Source of the DNA: GCA-2717185 sp964386465
Lineage (GTDB): Bacteria > Pseudomonadota > Alphaproteobacteria > UBA8366 > GCA-2717185
Direction: 5' to 3'
Assembly: GCA_964386465.1 (NCBI GenBank)
Contig: CAYLTU010000089.1
Span: 1 to 20,150 of the forward strand
Length of the DNA stretch: 20,150 nt
In this document: one piece after another, positions 9,045 to 16,874 of the stretch
Layout of the letters: every line of letters begins with the position of its first letter
How positions within the stretch are numbered: position 1 is the first letter of the stretch
The notes under the pieces: generated by a model
What the model saw: the letters and a program-made list of their open reading frames with translations, nothing else
Databases searched by the model: none
Told to the model about the DNA's origin: nothing
Program-made: the position numbers and the translations under genes

Positions 9045-10403
9045 ATGTTGAAGCCGCATCTCACCGGTCTGAACTGGCCCGTTGTACCGAACCAGCTCAA
9101 TGCCGCCGCCCTGTCATTGGTCTATCAATTCGACCAGTCGCAATGGTGGCCGGAGGGACAGCTGTTGGCGTATCAGCTCGGTCAAATTGGACCGATGCTT
9201 CGCCATTTCAACGACACGTCCCCTTTTTACGGCGAGCGGATGGAGGCGACGGATCTCGACCTCACCGCGCCATTGACCCTCGAAGGTTTCCTGTCCATTC
9301 CGCCGCTTACGCGAAGCGATATCCAATCCGCGGGAATATCGCTGCTCAGCGGAAAAATTCCGAAGGATCACGGGCGCGTGCTGACCGCCTCGTCGTCAGG
9401 ATCGACCGGTCGGCCGGTGACCGCGTACAAGACGAATGTCAACCAGACCTTTCACCGCGCGTTGAACCTGCGTAACCACCTGTGGCACAAGCGCGATTTC
9501 AGCGCCAAATTCGCGACGATCCGCGGTTACGATCCGGGAGTCGCCATGGCGCCGGAAGGTAAGCACAGTCAGACCTGGACGTCGGTCTACAAGACGGGAC
9601 CGTCGATCCAACTCAACTCCGCGCATTGCACGCTCGGCGAGCAGGTCCATTGGATCACCAAGGAACGCCCGCCATACATCCTGTCCTATCCGACGAATTT
9701 GCACGCGCTGGCCCTGCGCTGCGAAGAACTCGGTTTAAGAATGCCGTGGCTGAAATCCCTGATCACCTTCAGCGAAGCGCTATCGCCCGGACAGCGCGAG
9801 GTGATCGAGGGATATTTCGGCGTTCTTGTCGAGGACATGTACAGCGCAGCGGAAGTATCGATGATCGCCGTGCAATGTCCCGACGTGCCGGAAAACTATC
9901 ACGTCCAGTCCGAGAACGTCCTGATGGAAGTCGTGGACGATGACGGCTCACCCAGCCCAATTGGCGAGACCGGCCGTATTCTGGTCACCGATCTGCATAA
10001 TTTTGCGATGCCGTTCATTCGTTACGAGATTGGCGACCTCGCAGTCTTTGGGGAACCCTGCACCTGCGGCCGCGGGCTGCCAACGGTGCGCCGCATCTTC
10101 GGACGCACGCGAAACATGTTGCGGCTCGAATCCGGCGAACAGATTTTCCCCGATATCGCGGCCCTGCACCTGAACGAGATCGCGCCTCTGCGCCAATATC
10201 AGATGATCCAGAAAACATACGCCGATATCGAGATGAAGCTGAACCTGGCCCGCCCCTTCGAAGGCGACGAAGAAGAACACATGCGCAAGATGATCCTCGA
10301 CGCGCTGGGGCGGCCTTTCAACCTGCATCTCGTGCACGTCGAAGATATTCCGCGGCATCCGAACGGAAAATTCGAGGATTTCATATCCGAAGTCTCGGCT
10401 TAG
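9045..10403 (+). CDS. Phenylacetate-CoA ligase / CapK-like adenylate-forming enzyme
   Basis: A 452-aa member of the PaaK/CapK branch of the AMP-binding superfamily, which activates a carboxylic acid as an acyl-adenylate and usually passes it to CoA. The ATP-binding loop is SSSGSTGRPV (116-125). Later motifs are MYSAAEVSMI, the RYEIGDLAVFG segment with its conserved Asp, CTCGRGLPTVRRIFGR, and a C-terminal HPNGKFEDF carrying the expected lysine. The length suits PaaK-like enzymes (about 430 to 460 aa). No paa, capsule or polysaccharide genes lie beside it, so the true substrate is open; true PaaK is unlikely from context. It appears to stand alone, 69 nt after the cytochrome gene, with a possible leaderless start. 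Confidence 0.85.
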   Translation: MLKPHLTGLNWPVVPNQLNAAALSLVYQFDQSQWWPEGQLLAYQLGQIGPMLRHFNDTSPFYGERMEATDLDLTAPLTLEGFLSIPPLTRSDIQSAGISLLSGKIPKDHGRVLTASSSGSTGRPVTAYKTNVNQTFHRALNLRNHLWHKRDFSAKFATIRGYDPGVAMAPEGKHSQTWTSVYKTGPSIQLNSAHCTLGEQVHWITKERPPYILSYPTNLHALALRCEELGLRMPWLKSLITFSEALSPGQREVIEGYFGVLVEDMYSAAEVSMIAVQCPDVPENYHVQSENVLMEVVDDDGSPSPIGETGRILVTDLHNFAMPFIRYEIGDLAVFGEPCTCGRGLPTVRRIFGRTRNMLRLESGEQIFPDIAALHLNEIAPLRQYQMIQKTYADIEMKLNLARPFEGDEEEHMRKMILDALGRPFNLHLVHVEDIPRHPNGKFEDFISEVSA

Positions 10404-10547
10404 CCCGCCACTTCTTCCGCAGACGTCCGCTTCGCGCCTTGTCGACAGATCACCTGACGATTTGGACGCGGCCGATTTTGCGTGCCGCATTAAGCCTTCG
10501 TCAATATTGCCGCTTTATACCGGAGGCAAGGAACGGCATTGGAAACC

Positions 10548-10565
10548 GGGCCGGATTACCGGCCC
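10548..10565 (+). other. 7-bp hairpin in the leader of the HD-GYP regulator gene
   Basis: GGGCCGG (10548-10554) and CCGGCCC (10559-10565) form a perfect 7-bp GC-rich stem with an ATTA loop. No T-run follows, so it is not a standard rho-independent terminator. It lies about 40 bases before the preferred start of the response regulator, within the 200-base gap after the ligase gene, and could affect leader RNA structure or serve as an operator. Confidence 0.45.
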
Positions 10566-10603
10566 CGACCGATCCGAAAATGGTGGTAGGGCCAATTCGT
10601 ACG

Positions 10604-11725
10604 ATGATAACCACTCACAATAGAATTCCGGATGCACAAATTCTTATAGTGGACGATCTGGAGTCCAATATCGAACTTCTCGAAAGAATGTTGCTCAGGT
10701 CCGGATACAAAAATATCACCGGAATTTCCGATGCGCGCGAAGCCAATCCGCTCATCAAAAAAAGCGATTTCGACTTGATAATTCTCGATCTCAATATGCC
10801 GCATATGGACGGCTTCGAGATCATGAACCAACTGGCCGCCGACAAGCACGACGATTACCTGCCGATCCTGGTACTTACAGGCGATTTCGACAAGCAAACG
10901 CGGAACCGTGCCTTGAAGGCCGGCGCCACGGACTTCGTGGCGAAACCCTTCGACCGCAACGAAGTCGTCAACAGGATAGAAAACATGCTCGAAGTCCGGG
11001 CGCTCTATAACGATCGCAAGCGTCAGACCACAATTCTGGAAGAGACCGTCCGGGAACGCACCCAAGAACTTCGCAGCCGGAACCAGCAGCTCGAACAGGC
11101 GCGTCACGAGGTTATCCGGCGCCTCGGCCGTGCCGGGGAATATCGCGACAACGAAACGGGCATGCATGTCATACGCATGAGCAAGTCCTGTGCGAGCCTC
11201 GCGAAAGCGGCTGGTTTGAACGAAGAGTTCGTCGAGAAAATCCTGGAAGCCAGCCCGATGCACGACGTCGGGAAGATCGGTATCCCGGACCGTATTCTAC
11301 TGAAGCCGGGTAAGCTTGAGCCCAAGGAATGGGAGATCATGCAGACCCATGCCTCGATAGGCGCCGACATTATCGGCGAATCCAATTCCAACCTGTTGCG
11401 GATGGCCCGAAGCATCGCCTTGACCCATCATGAAAAATGGGATGGATCGGGCTATCCGAACGCGCTGCGGGGCGAAAATATTCCCGTCGAAGGGCGGATC
11501 ACCGCGGTAAGCGACGTTTTCGATGCGTTAACCTCGGACCGGCCCTACAAGACCGCGTGGCCGGTCGAGGAAGCAGTCCGATACATCGAGCAAAACGCCG
11601 GCTCCCACTTCGATCCGGATTTGGCCACAGCTTTCCTCGATATACTTCCGGATATCTTGGAAATTCGGGAGGCCTACGCCGATACCGAAGAAACGGAACG
11701 GTCCCCGGCCCTTGCGGCGGTGTAA
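10604..11725 (+). CDS. Response regulator with HD-GYP domain (RpfG-like c-di-GMP phosphodiesterase)
   Basis: A 373-aa cytosolic two-domain regulator. The N-terminal receiver domain (about 10-130) has the acidic pair Asp17-Asp18, phospho-acceptor Asp62 in ILDLNMP, Thr92 and Lys114 in AKPFD. A helical, probably coiled linker (about 135-170, with ETVRERTQELRSRNQQLEQA) joins it to an HD-GYP domain with His220-Asp221 in MHDVGKIGIP, His275-His276 and GSGYP (281-285), so the metal site looks complete. The family hydrolyses cyclic di-GMP under control of a cognate sensor kinase; no kinase is nearby, so it is an orphan here. I chose ATG 10604 because the receiver domain starts right after it; the frame is open to 10439, and ATG 10580 is an alternative start. 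The start has no strong ribosome binding site. Confidence 0.92.
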   Translation: MITTHNRIPDAQILIVDDLESNIELLERMLLRSGYKNITGISDAREANPLIKKSDFDLIILDLNMPHMDGFEIMNQLAADKHDDYLPILVLTGDFDKQTRNRALKAGATDFVAKPFDRNEVVNRIENMLEVRALYNDRKRQTTILEETVRERTQELRSRNQQLEQARHEVIRRLGRAGEYRDNETGMHVIRMSKSCASLAKAAGLNEEFVEKILEASPMHDVGKIGIPDRILLKPGKLEPKEWEIMQTHASIGADIIGESNSNLLRMARSIALTHHEKWDGSGYPNALRGENIPVEGRITAVSDVFDALTSDRPYKTAWPVEEAVRYIEQNAGSHFDPDLATAFLDILPDILEIREAYADTEETERSPALAAV

Positions 11726-11883
11726 TTGCCGTTGGCGTAGCGCAGCGGCTTATCCCTTTTAACAACTGTCCGATTGAGTAACCGGTTATCGGTTGCGCTG
11801 CCCTGATTCCGATGGGCACACTGGATAGACTCCCACGGCCCGGCACGGCGGCGTGTCCGGCCAACAAGAAATGAGGTCGCGCC

Positions 11884-12501
11884 ATGATATTGTTCGGTGG
11901 TTTTGGCTCCCCCTTCCTCCGGCGCGTCGCCATCACGATGCGCTTCTACGAAATCCCGCACGAACATCGACCGCTCAGCAGCGCAAAGCCGGACGAACGC
12001 GTCCAGTTGCAGGCCGTCAATCCGCTGGCGCGGGTGCCGGCCCTGATCACCGAAGACGCGGGAACTCTTGTCGACAGCGCGACGATCCTCGACTATCTCG
12101 ACAGGCTGGTAGGACCGGAGAAGGCTTTGACCCCTGTAAATGGGCCGGATCGCACGCGCGTGATGGCGTTGATCGGCCTGGCCATCGGCGCCGTCGAAAA
12201 GTCCATTGCCGAGTACTACGAGCGCGGCAAGCGACCGGAAGAGAAGTGGCACCATCCCTGGATGGACCAGTTGCTCGAACAGTCGAAAGACGGGTTTGCG
12301 GCCGTGGAAAGCGAGGCGGCGGCGCCCTGGCTGACCGGCGACAGCATGACCCAGGCCGACGTCAGCACGGTAGCCTTCTGGGATTTCGCCCTGCGCAACC
12401 GGCCGTCAGGCGCGCCGACACTGGACTGCCCCAAATTGGCGGCGCTTTCCGAGCGCGCCAACGCATTGCCGGAATTCGCGGCAACGCGGCCGCCGGGATA
12501 A
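11884..12501 (+). CDS. Glutathione S-transferase family protein
   Basis: A 205-aa GST-fold protein, expected to be cytosolic. The thioredoxin-like N-terminal domain (about 1-78) begins MILFGGFGSPFLRRVAITMR, where Ser9-Pro10 take the position of the catalytic Ser/Cys. It contains the cis-proline motif RVPAL (Val51-Pro52) and DSATILDYLD, corresponding to the glutathione-gamma-glutamyl site. The helical C-terminal domain includes PWLTGDSMTQADVSTVAF, matching the family N-capping/hydrophobic-staple segment (GDxxTxADV). GAGG upstream supports ATG 11884. It ends 18 nt before the convergent mscS-type gene. The substrate, or whether it is catalytic at all, cannot be told. Confidence 0.88.
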   Translation: MILFGGFGSPFLRRVAITMRFYEIPHEHRPLSSAKPDERVQLQAVNPLARVPALITEDAGTLVDSATILDYLDRLVGPEKALTPVNGPDRTRVMALIGLAIGAVEKSIAEYYERGKRPEEKWHHPWMDQLLEQSKDGFAAVESEAAAPWLTGDSMTQADVSTVAFWDFALRNRPSGAPTLDCPKLAALSERANALPEFAATRPPG

Positions 12502-12519
12502 CCGGCAGGCGTCTTCGGC

Positions 12520-13341
12520 CTACTCCTGTACCAAATGAACGGTGCGCTGCGGGTAGGGAATATTCACGCCCGCCGCATCCAGCGCTTCCTTGATCGCCTT
12601 GGTCAGATCGAACTTCGCGCCCCAATAATCGGCCGCGTTGCACCAGATCCGGACGGTAAAGTTGACCGAATTGTCACCCAAATCGGTCACCGCGACGAGC
12701 GGCGCGGGGTCGGCGTGCGAGCGGCCGTCGCCTTCGATGACACCGGTAATCGTCGCCATCGCCTTGTCGATATCGTCCTCGTAACCGATACCCACAACGA
12801 TATCGACCCGGCGCGTCGCGTGGTGGCTGAAGTTCACCACCGACGATCCCCAGACCTGAGCATTGGGTACGACGATATGGACATTGTCAGGCGTCGCCAT
12901 CTCGGTGACGAACAGTGAGATTCCCTGGACGGTGCCGGCGTGGCCGGCGACATCGACGAAATCGCCGATCTTGAACGGCCGGAACAGCAGCAGCATGACG
13001 CCCGCCGCGACGTTGCTCAAGGTGCCCTGCAGCGCCAAGCCAATCGCCAAACCGGCGGTACTGAGCACCACCAGCAGGCTCGCCATTTGGACGCCGAATT
13101 GCGACAGGACCATGATGACGGTGACGACGAGGATCAGGTAGCGCACCGCGCTGACGAAGAAGCGCGTCAGCGTTTCGTCCATCCGCTCGATCTTGCGCAA
13201 CCCTTTGCCGGTCGCGCCGGAGATCCAGCGCGAAGCGATCCAACCCACCACCAGGATCGCGATTGCACCGATTACCTTCAAGCCGTAGACGGTGATAAGC
13301 GCCATAACCTGCTCGGCTATGGCGCCAATATCCTGTTCCAT
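12520..13341 (-). CDS. Small-conductance mechanosensitive channel (MscS family)
   Basis: A 273-aa inner-membrane MscS-type channel, close to the length of E. coli MscS (286 aa). Three hydrophobic segments are visible at about 16-40, 62-80 and 86-120. The third is the pore helix with the family pattern AGLAIGLALQGTLSNVAAGV followed by LLLFRPFKIGDFVDV, leading into the cytoplasmic beta domain (PNAQVWGSSVVNFS) and alpha/beta domain to the end. It opens on membrane tension and protects against hypo-osmotic shock. It lies downstream of the Ldh2-family gene on the same strand with a 116-base gap, so it may have its own promoter. It converges with the GST gene at its 3' end with only 18 nt between. 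Confidence 0.93.
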   Translation of the reverse strand: MEQDIGAIAEQVMALITVYGLKVIGAIAILVVGWIASRWISGATGKGLRKIERMDETLTRFFVSAVRYLILVVTVIMVLSQFGVQMASLLVVLSTAGLAIGLALQGTLSNVAAGVMLLLFRPFKIGDFVDVAGHAGTVQGISLFVTEMATPDNVHIVVPNAQVWGSSVVNFSHHATRRVDIVVGIGYEDDIDKAMATITGVIEGDGRSHADPAPLVAVTDLGDNSVNFTVRIWCNAADYWGAKFDLTKAIKEALDAAGVNIPYPQRTVHLVQE

Positions 13342-13457
13342 ATCTCAATCCCCCAATACTTCCGGCGCACGATATTCGAACGGCCTTGTCATGCGCGTTT
13401 CTTCGTTAACCTGCCCCTCGGTTGCGCCGCAGCTTTAAACGAAACCGGTTTTGCGAA

Positions 13458-14543
13458 TCAAGCGGTATCGTTGCCGAGGATAAACGGTGCGCCGCAGTCT
13501 TCCGCAACCGCGCGCACTTCGTCGAACAGCGTTTCCGTCATCGGGATGCCGTTTGTCAGCCGCTTCTCGCGTTCGCGGTGTTCCGGGTCACCGGCCACGA
13601 GAACCGGCTGGGCCGGATCGACCGGATCGGTGCCGTGCAGCATGTCGATCAGATCGTCCAACTCTTCCTCGAAATCACCCTCTTCTCGAAACGCGGCCGG
13701 ATTGAGCGCCAGGCAAAAGTGACCGACATTGATGAATTGCTCCCGGTCCCCGGATTTCAAATTGTAACCGCCGATAAAGGAACCGGACAGGACGCTCGAC
13801 AGGATATCGACCATCATGGCGAGCCCGTAGCCCTTGTGCGATCCCAGCTCCCGCGAGCCGCCGAGCGGCGACAGGCGCTTCGGTGTCGCGGCCAGAGCGA
13901 CTTCCGGATCGGTCGTCGGGCGGCCGTCGGAATCATGTGCCCATCCCAACGGCAAAGGCTTGTCGGCGCGCCGGGCAATTTGGAGCTTGCCGACCGCCAC
14001 CGTACTGGTTGCCATGTCGAGCGAGAACGGGTCGTTGCGCTTTGCCGGGGCCGCGAAGGCGATCGGGTTGGTGCTGTAGCGCGGCTCCTTGGCAAAGGTC
14101 GGCAGCACCGAACGCTGCGTCGTCCCCGTGGTGCACAGTCCGATCAGCCCGCGGTCGACCGCCATTGTGGAATACACGCCTGCCGCGCCGAAATGGTTCG
14201 AGCCGCGCGCCGTAACCGCGCCGACACCGAACTGCTCCGCCTTGTCGCAAGCCAGTTGCATGGCGCGCGTCCCGGCGACATGACCGAGACCGTGATCCGC
14301 GTCGATCAGGGCCACGGCCCCGAAATCGCGCACCACCCGGACATCGGGCGTCATGTTCAGGGCGCCGTCCGTGCGCAGCCCGTCATAACGCGGCAGCATA
14401 CCGACGCCATGCGAATCGATCCCGCGCAAATCGGATTCGACCATGTTCTCGACGATGACTTCGATATCATCGTTCGGCATGCCCCAGGCGCGATAGACTT
14501 CGGTGAGTTGTCGGCGCAATACGTCCGGCGAAATGTTGAACAT
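13458..14543 (-). CDS. Malate/L-lactate dehydrogenase (Ldh2) family oxidoreductase
   Basis: A 361-aa member of the Ldh2/YlbC/DpkA group, NAD(P)-dependent enzymes with a non-Rossmann fold that act on 2-hydroxy acids, ureidoglycolate, sulfolactate or cyclic imines. Family landmarks are LRGIDSHGVGMLPRY (39-53, His45), GSNHFGAAG (114-122, His117), STNPIAFAAP (157-166), DMATS (176-180) and GSHKGYGLAMMVDILS (234-249, Lys237). The length is normal and the frame intact. It starts 87 nt after the GST stop on the same strand. The substrate cannot be assigned from motifs; a general 2-hydroxy-acid dehydrogenase is the safe call. Confidence 0.92.
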   Translation of the reverse strand: MFNISPDVLRRQLTEVYRAWGMPNDDIEVIVENMVESDLRGIDSHGVGMLPRYDGLRTDGALNMTPDVRVVRDFGAVALIDADHGLGHVAGTRAMQLACDKAEQFGVGAVTARGSNHFGAAGVYSTMAVDRGLIGLCTTGTTQRSVLPTFAKEPRYSTNPIAFAAPAKRNDPFSLDMATSTVAVGKLQIARRADKPLPLGWAHDSDGRPTTDPEVALAATPKRLSPLGGSRELGSHKGYGLAMMVDILSSVLSGSFIGGYNLKSGDREQFINVGHFCLALNPAAFREEGDFEEELDDLIDMLHGTDPVDPAQPVLVAGDPEHREREKRLTNGIPMTETLFDEVRAVAEDCGAPFILGNDTA

Positions 14544-14630
14544 TTCGGCTCCTACTTACGGGGAAACTACCGCCTGCGGATGCGGTGTGCGCAGTAAGGT
14601 TGCGCTACCGCACCGGTCGCATGCAACGGC

Positions 14631-15347
14631 TCAGCTGTCGAGTTCGGGATAGTGCCGGAACACGCCGGACTCGTTGAAGGATATGCGCCGTTCGGAATCG
14701 AGATAAGCGGCAATACGCGGTAACGCCGCAATCGCGCCATGCAACGACGAAACACTCGGAAAATCAGGTTCAATCCGCGTCATGGCCTTCGGGAAGGCGT
14801 AGCGCAGCCCGGCGACGCATTGGAACACGGAAAGGTCCGGATAGGTCGGGCCGTCTCCGACAAGTGTTCCGGAACCGGCAGGATTGCGCAGGATCGCGTT
14901 TTCGAAATAACCCAGATATTTAGGAACCCGCAAATCGAGGAAGTTTTCCGTGTAGCGCTTCGCCTCGTCCGTCTGATCCTCGTAGTACAGCGCGGAGGCG
15001 ACGGGATGATGCGTGTCGTGGATTTCCTGAACGAAATCGGTGACGGTCAACTGCAATTGGTGCGCCCACAACCGGCCCGCCTCGTCCGGCGGTGCGATAT
15101 CATGCTGCGTTCCGAGATACAGCAGGATGTTGGCGACCTGGGCAATCACCAAGTCGCCCGCCTTGAGAAAGGGCGGTGCGAAGGGCAGCGCGCCGCGTTC
15201 GTTGCCCGCGGTAAAGGCTTGCATCGCCTCCATGCCGCCTTCTTCGCGCGCGACGTCCGCATAATCGGCGCCGGCATGTTCCAGCGCCAAACGGACGAAC
15301 TCGCCGCGCCCTTGGATACCGGGCCAATAGTAGAAGTTGTAGGGCAT
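14631..15347 (-). CDS. Glutathione S-transferase family protein (sigma/alpha-like)
   Basis: A 238-aa GST-like protein. The N-terminus MPYNFYYWPGIQGRGEFVRL fits the Tyr-type cytosolic GSTs (sigma/alpha/mu pattern YFxxxGRxExIRL), with Tyr6 or Tyr7 as the likely catalytic residue. DLVIAQVANILLYLG corresponds to the QSxAIxxYL glutathione-binding segment, with Ala for the usual Ser, which is atypical. The helical C-terminal domain includes LVGDGPTYPDLSVFQ (usual pattern GDxxTxADxxxF). I chose ATG 15347 over the adjacent in-frame GTG 15350 because of its spacing from AGGA. The gene begins 22 nt after the GNAT gene stop, so the two are probably co-transcribed. Confidence 0.87.
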   Translation of the reverse strand: MPYNFYYWPGIQGRGEFVRLALEHAGADYADVAREEGGMEAMQAFTAGNERGALPFAPPFLKAGDLVIAQVANILLYLGTQHDIAPPDEAGRLWAHQLQLTVTDFVQEIHDTHHPVASALYYEDQTDEAKRYTENFLDLRVPKYLGYFENAILRNPAGSGTLVGDGPTYPDLSVFQCVAGLRYAFPKAMTRIEPDFPSVSSLHGAIAALPRIAAYLDSERRISFNESGVFRHYPELDS

Positions 15348-15369
15348 CACTGCTTCCTCATTCCCGAAC

Positions 15370-15849
15370 TTACAACACCTTCAGGTAAACCGAATATGGG
15401 ACACCGCGAATAGGCGGCGCTTCACGCACCAATTCGAACCCCATCCGCAGATACATCGGAAGCGCCACCGTCATGATCGGACTTGTGTGCAGCGCGATGA
15501 CGGGAGATTTGTCCCGCGCCGCACGATCGATGCATGCCTCGGTCAACGCCCGGCCGGCTCCAACGCCGCGACAGACCGGATCGACAACGAGCATTCTTAC
15601 AATTGGCCAGGACGGGTCGAAATAAGGCGCTTTCTCCTTATCCGGCCCGACATATGCCACTGCGCCTAACAGTTGACCACGATCTTCCGCAACGATGATT
15701 TCGTATTGATCGGCCAAAGCCGACATCCTGCCCAGACTCGCCGACATCGCGGCCCAATCATCGTAATGCGCTTTCAATTCATCGAAAGCCGCAACTGCGA
15801 TCTGGTTGACCCTATCGCTGTCGCTTTGATGAAAATTCCTAAGTTGCAT
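15370..15849 (-). CDS. GNAT family N-acetyltransferase
   Basis: A 159-aa GCN5-related acetyltransferase, complete for the family. The acetyl-CoA-binding motif A is VRMLVVDPVCRGVGAGRALT, with the pyrophosphate loop R94-G-V-G-A-G99. The motif B region SPIMTVALPMYLRMGFEL contains the usual YxRxGF ending. The ATG at 15847-15849 directly abuts the TAA stop of the methyltransferase, so translational coupling is very likely, and the next gene follows after 22 nt. The acceptor (protein, amine or small metabolite) is unknown. Confidence 0.9.
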   Translation of the reverse strand: MQLRNFHQSDSDRVNQIAVAAFDELKAHYDDWAAMSASLGRMSALADQYEIIVAEDRGQLLGAVAYVGPDKEKAPYFDPSWPIVRMLVVDPVCRGVGAGRALTEACIDRAARDKSPVIALHTSPIMTVALPMYLRMGFELVREAPPIRGVPYSVYLKVL

Positions 15850-16572
15850 TTATACGCGCTTCCGAGCGAGCACTTGCAAAGTCGGCGCGTACCTTTTGTA
15901 GTAGCGCTTGACGATATCGAAGCCGTAGGCGTCGAACAGGCGGGTCAAGGTCGCCTCGGTGAACAGCTGCACGTGGCGGGGCGGCGAGAACATGTCCCAA
16001 TCCGTCACGTCCTCCGGCACCGTCGGGTGGGCGATGTCCGGAGTGGTCAAGAAGACCTTCGCACCCGGCCGGGCGATGCCGGCAAGGAAAGACATATAGC
16101 CCTTCAGATCACCGATATGCTCGATGACCTCTGAGCTATGGATAAAATCGAAGGTCTCGCCGCGCGCGAGGAAAGTCTCGAACGTTTCCTCGAAGAAACG
16201 CACCTTGGGAGAGGCGTCACGGGCATAAGCGATCGAGCCAGGGCTTATGTCGAGCCCGGACGCGCGCGCGCCCAACCTCCGCATCGCCTCGGCCACGAAG
16301 CCGCCGCCGCAGCCGACATCGATCGCATCCTTGGCGAAGAAATGCGGCCACAGTCCAAGCGCCCGCATGGTCGCCCGCCGCATGCGCGATTTCGCCTTCG
16401 GATAGCGGCCGATATCGAACGCATCGTCGTCGTAGACTTTCGCCAACGCCGCCGCATCCGGCATCGGAAACAGGAACACGAAGCCGCAGTTCCGGCACGC
16501 CACGAAATCGTAGCCGTCCTGACGCGCGTAGAAGGCGGTTTGTACGCCATCACATATGGGGCAAGCGTCCAT
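15850..16572 (-). CDS. Class I SAM-dependent methyltransferase with N-terminal zinc ribbon
   Basis: A 240-aa methyltransferase. The N-terminus carries a four-cysteine zinc ribbon, CPIC (Cys4, Cys7) and CRNC (Cys26, Cys29). The Rossmann domain follows with motif I AIDVGCGGGFV (83-93), Asp108 in SGLDIS as the ribose-binding acid, FDFIHSSEVIEHIGD (motif IV region), and PGAKVFLTTPD. The layout, Cys4 ribbon plus UbiG/COG2227-like core and a late FSPPRHVQLFTEATLTRLF segment, is typical of methyltransferases found in sugar or polyketide modification clusters, but no such cluster is here. The start is ATG 16570-16572, without a strong ribosome binding site. It heads the closely packed set with the GNAT and GST genes. 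Confidence 0.88.
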   Translation of the reverse strand: MDACPICDGVQTAFYARQDGYDFVACRNCGFVFLFPMPDAAALAKVYDDDAFDIGRYPKAKSRMRRATMRALGLWPHFFAKDAIDVGCGGGFVAEAMRRLGARASGLDISPGSIAYARDASPKVRFFEETFETFLARGETFDFIHSSEVIEHIGDLKGYMSFLAGIARPGAKVFLTTPDIAHPTVPEDVTDWDMFSPPRHVQLFTEATLTRLFDAYGFDIVKRYYKRYAPTLQVLARKRV

Positions 16573-16651
16573 CGCCGACTGTCTATCGCGCAGGAGAGGC
16601 GGACGCTATGGGAAAATTCGCAATGAACAAGACATAAAACACCTGTTATCC

Positions 16652-16680
16652 GTCGTACTCGGGCTTGACCCGAGTACCCA
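16652..16680. repeat. REP-like palindromic repeat, doublet 1 left unit
   Basis: A 29-base unit holding an 8-bp stem TACTCGGG / CCCGAGTA with a CTTGA loop, preceded by GTCG and followed by CCCA. Its exact reverse complement is found at 16824-16852. It lies in the 302-base gap between the methyltransferase and ABC transporter genes. Confidence 0.85.
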
Positions 16681-16701
16681 TGTTCATGCCACGCTCACGC
16701 C

Positions 16702-16819
16702 ATTTCCTACTATGTCTACATTCTTGCACGCCAAGCACTGGGTTCGAGACTGGAAGATTTTTCTAGTTGAGCGAGAGAACCCGCATTGGGAGGATCTTTA
16801 CGAAGCTGTCTGCGGTTGA
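16702..16819 (+). pseudogene. GIY-YIG nuclease gene remnant (N- and C-terminal scraps)
   Basis: At 16708-16728 one frame reads YYVYILA, the hallmark first strand of the GIY-YIG fold. A few bases later, in a different frame, 16733-16819 reads KHWVRDWKIFLVERENPHWE then DLYEAVCG and stop, which matches the C-terminus of small YhbQ-like GIY-YIG proteins (pattern KxWRRxWKxxLIExxNPxWxDLY). The middle, with the GIY half, catalytic Arg and Glu, is gone: about 55 of roughly 95 codons. An ATG at 16686 (reading MPRSRHF) may be the old start, one further base out of frame. The scrap fills the space between the two inverted repeat units. It cannot encode an active nuclease. Confidence 0.68.
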
Positions 16820-16823
16820 GAAT

Positions 16824-16852
16824 TGGGTACTCGGGTCAAGCCCGAGTACGAC
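16824..16852. repeat. REP-like palindromic repeat, doublet 1 right unit
   Basis: Exact 29-base reverse complement of the unit at 16652-16680, so the two units form a long-range inverted pair with their CCCA sides facing inward and 143 bases between them. It begins 4 bases after the stop of the GIY-YIG scrap and ends 22 bases from the ABC transporter stop. Confidence 0.85.
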
Positions 16853-16874
16853 AAACAGAAAGGGAAACGGAAAC

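Noticed and set aside
10548..10565. Rho-independent terminator for the ligase gene
   Set aside because: The stem is good but no run of T follows on either strand, and it is about 145 bases from the ligase stop.
13422..14597. Long plus-strand open frame opposite the Ldh2-family gene
   Set aside because: The minus-strand frame has all family motifs; the other is an Arg/His-rich antisense shadow typical of GC-rich DNA.
16556..16819. An 87-codon plus-strand open frame as a real small gene
   Set aside because: It runs straight through a palindromic repeat (the VVLGLDPST stretch is translated repeat) and ends in the GIY-YIG scrap, so it is a chance fusion.
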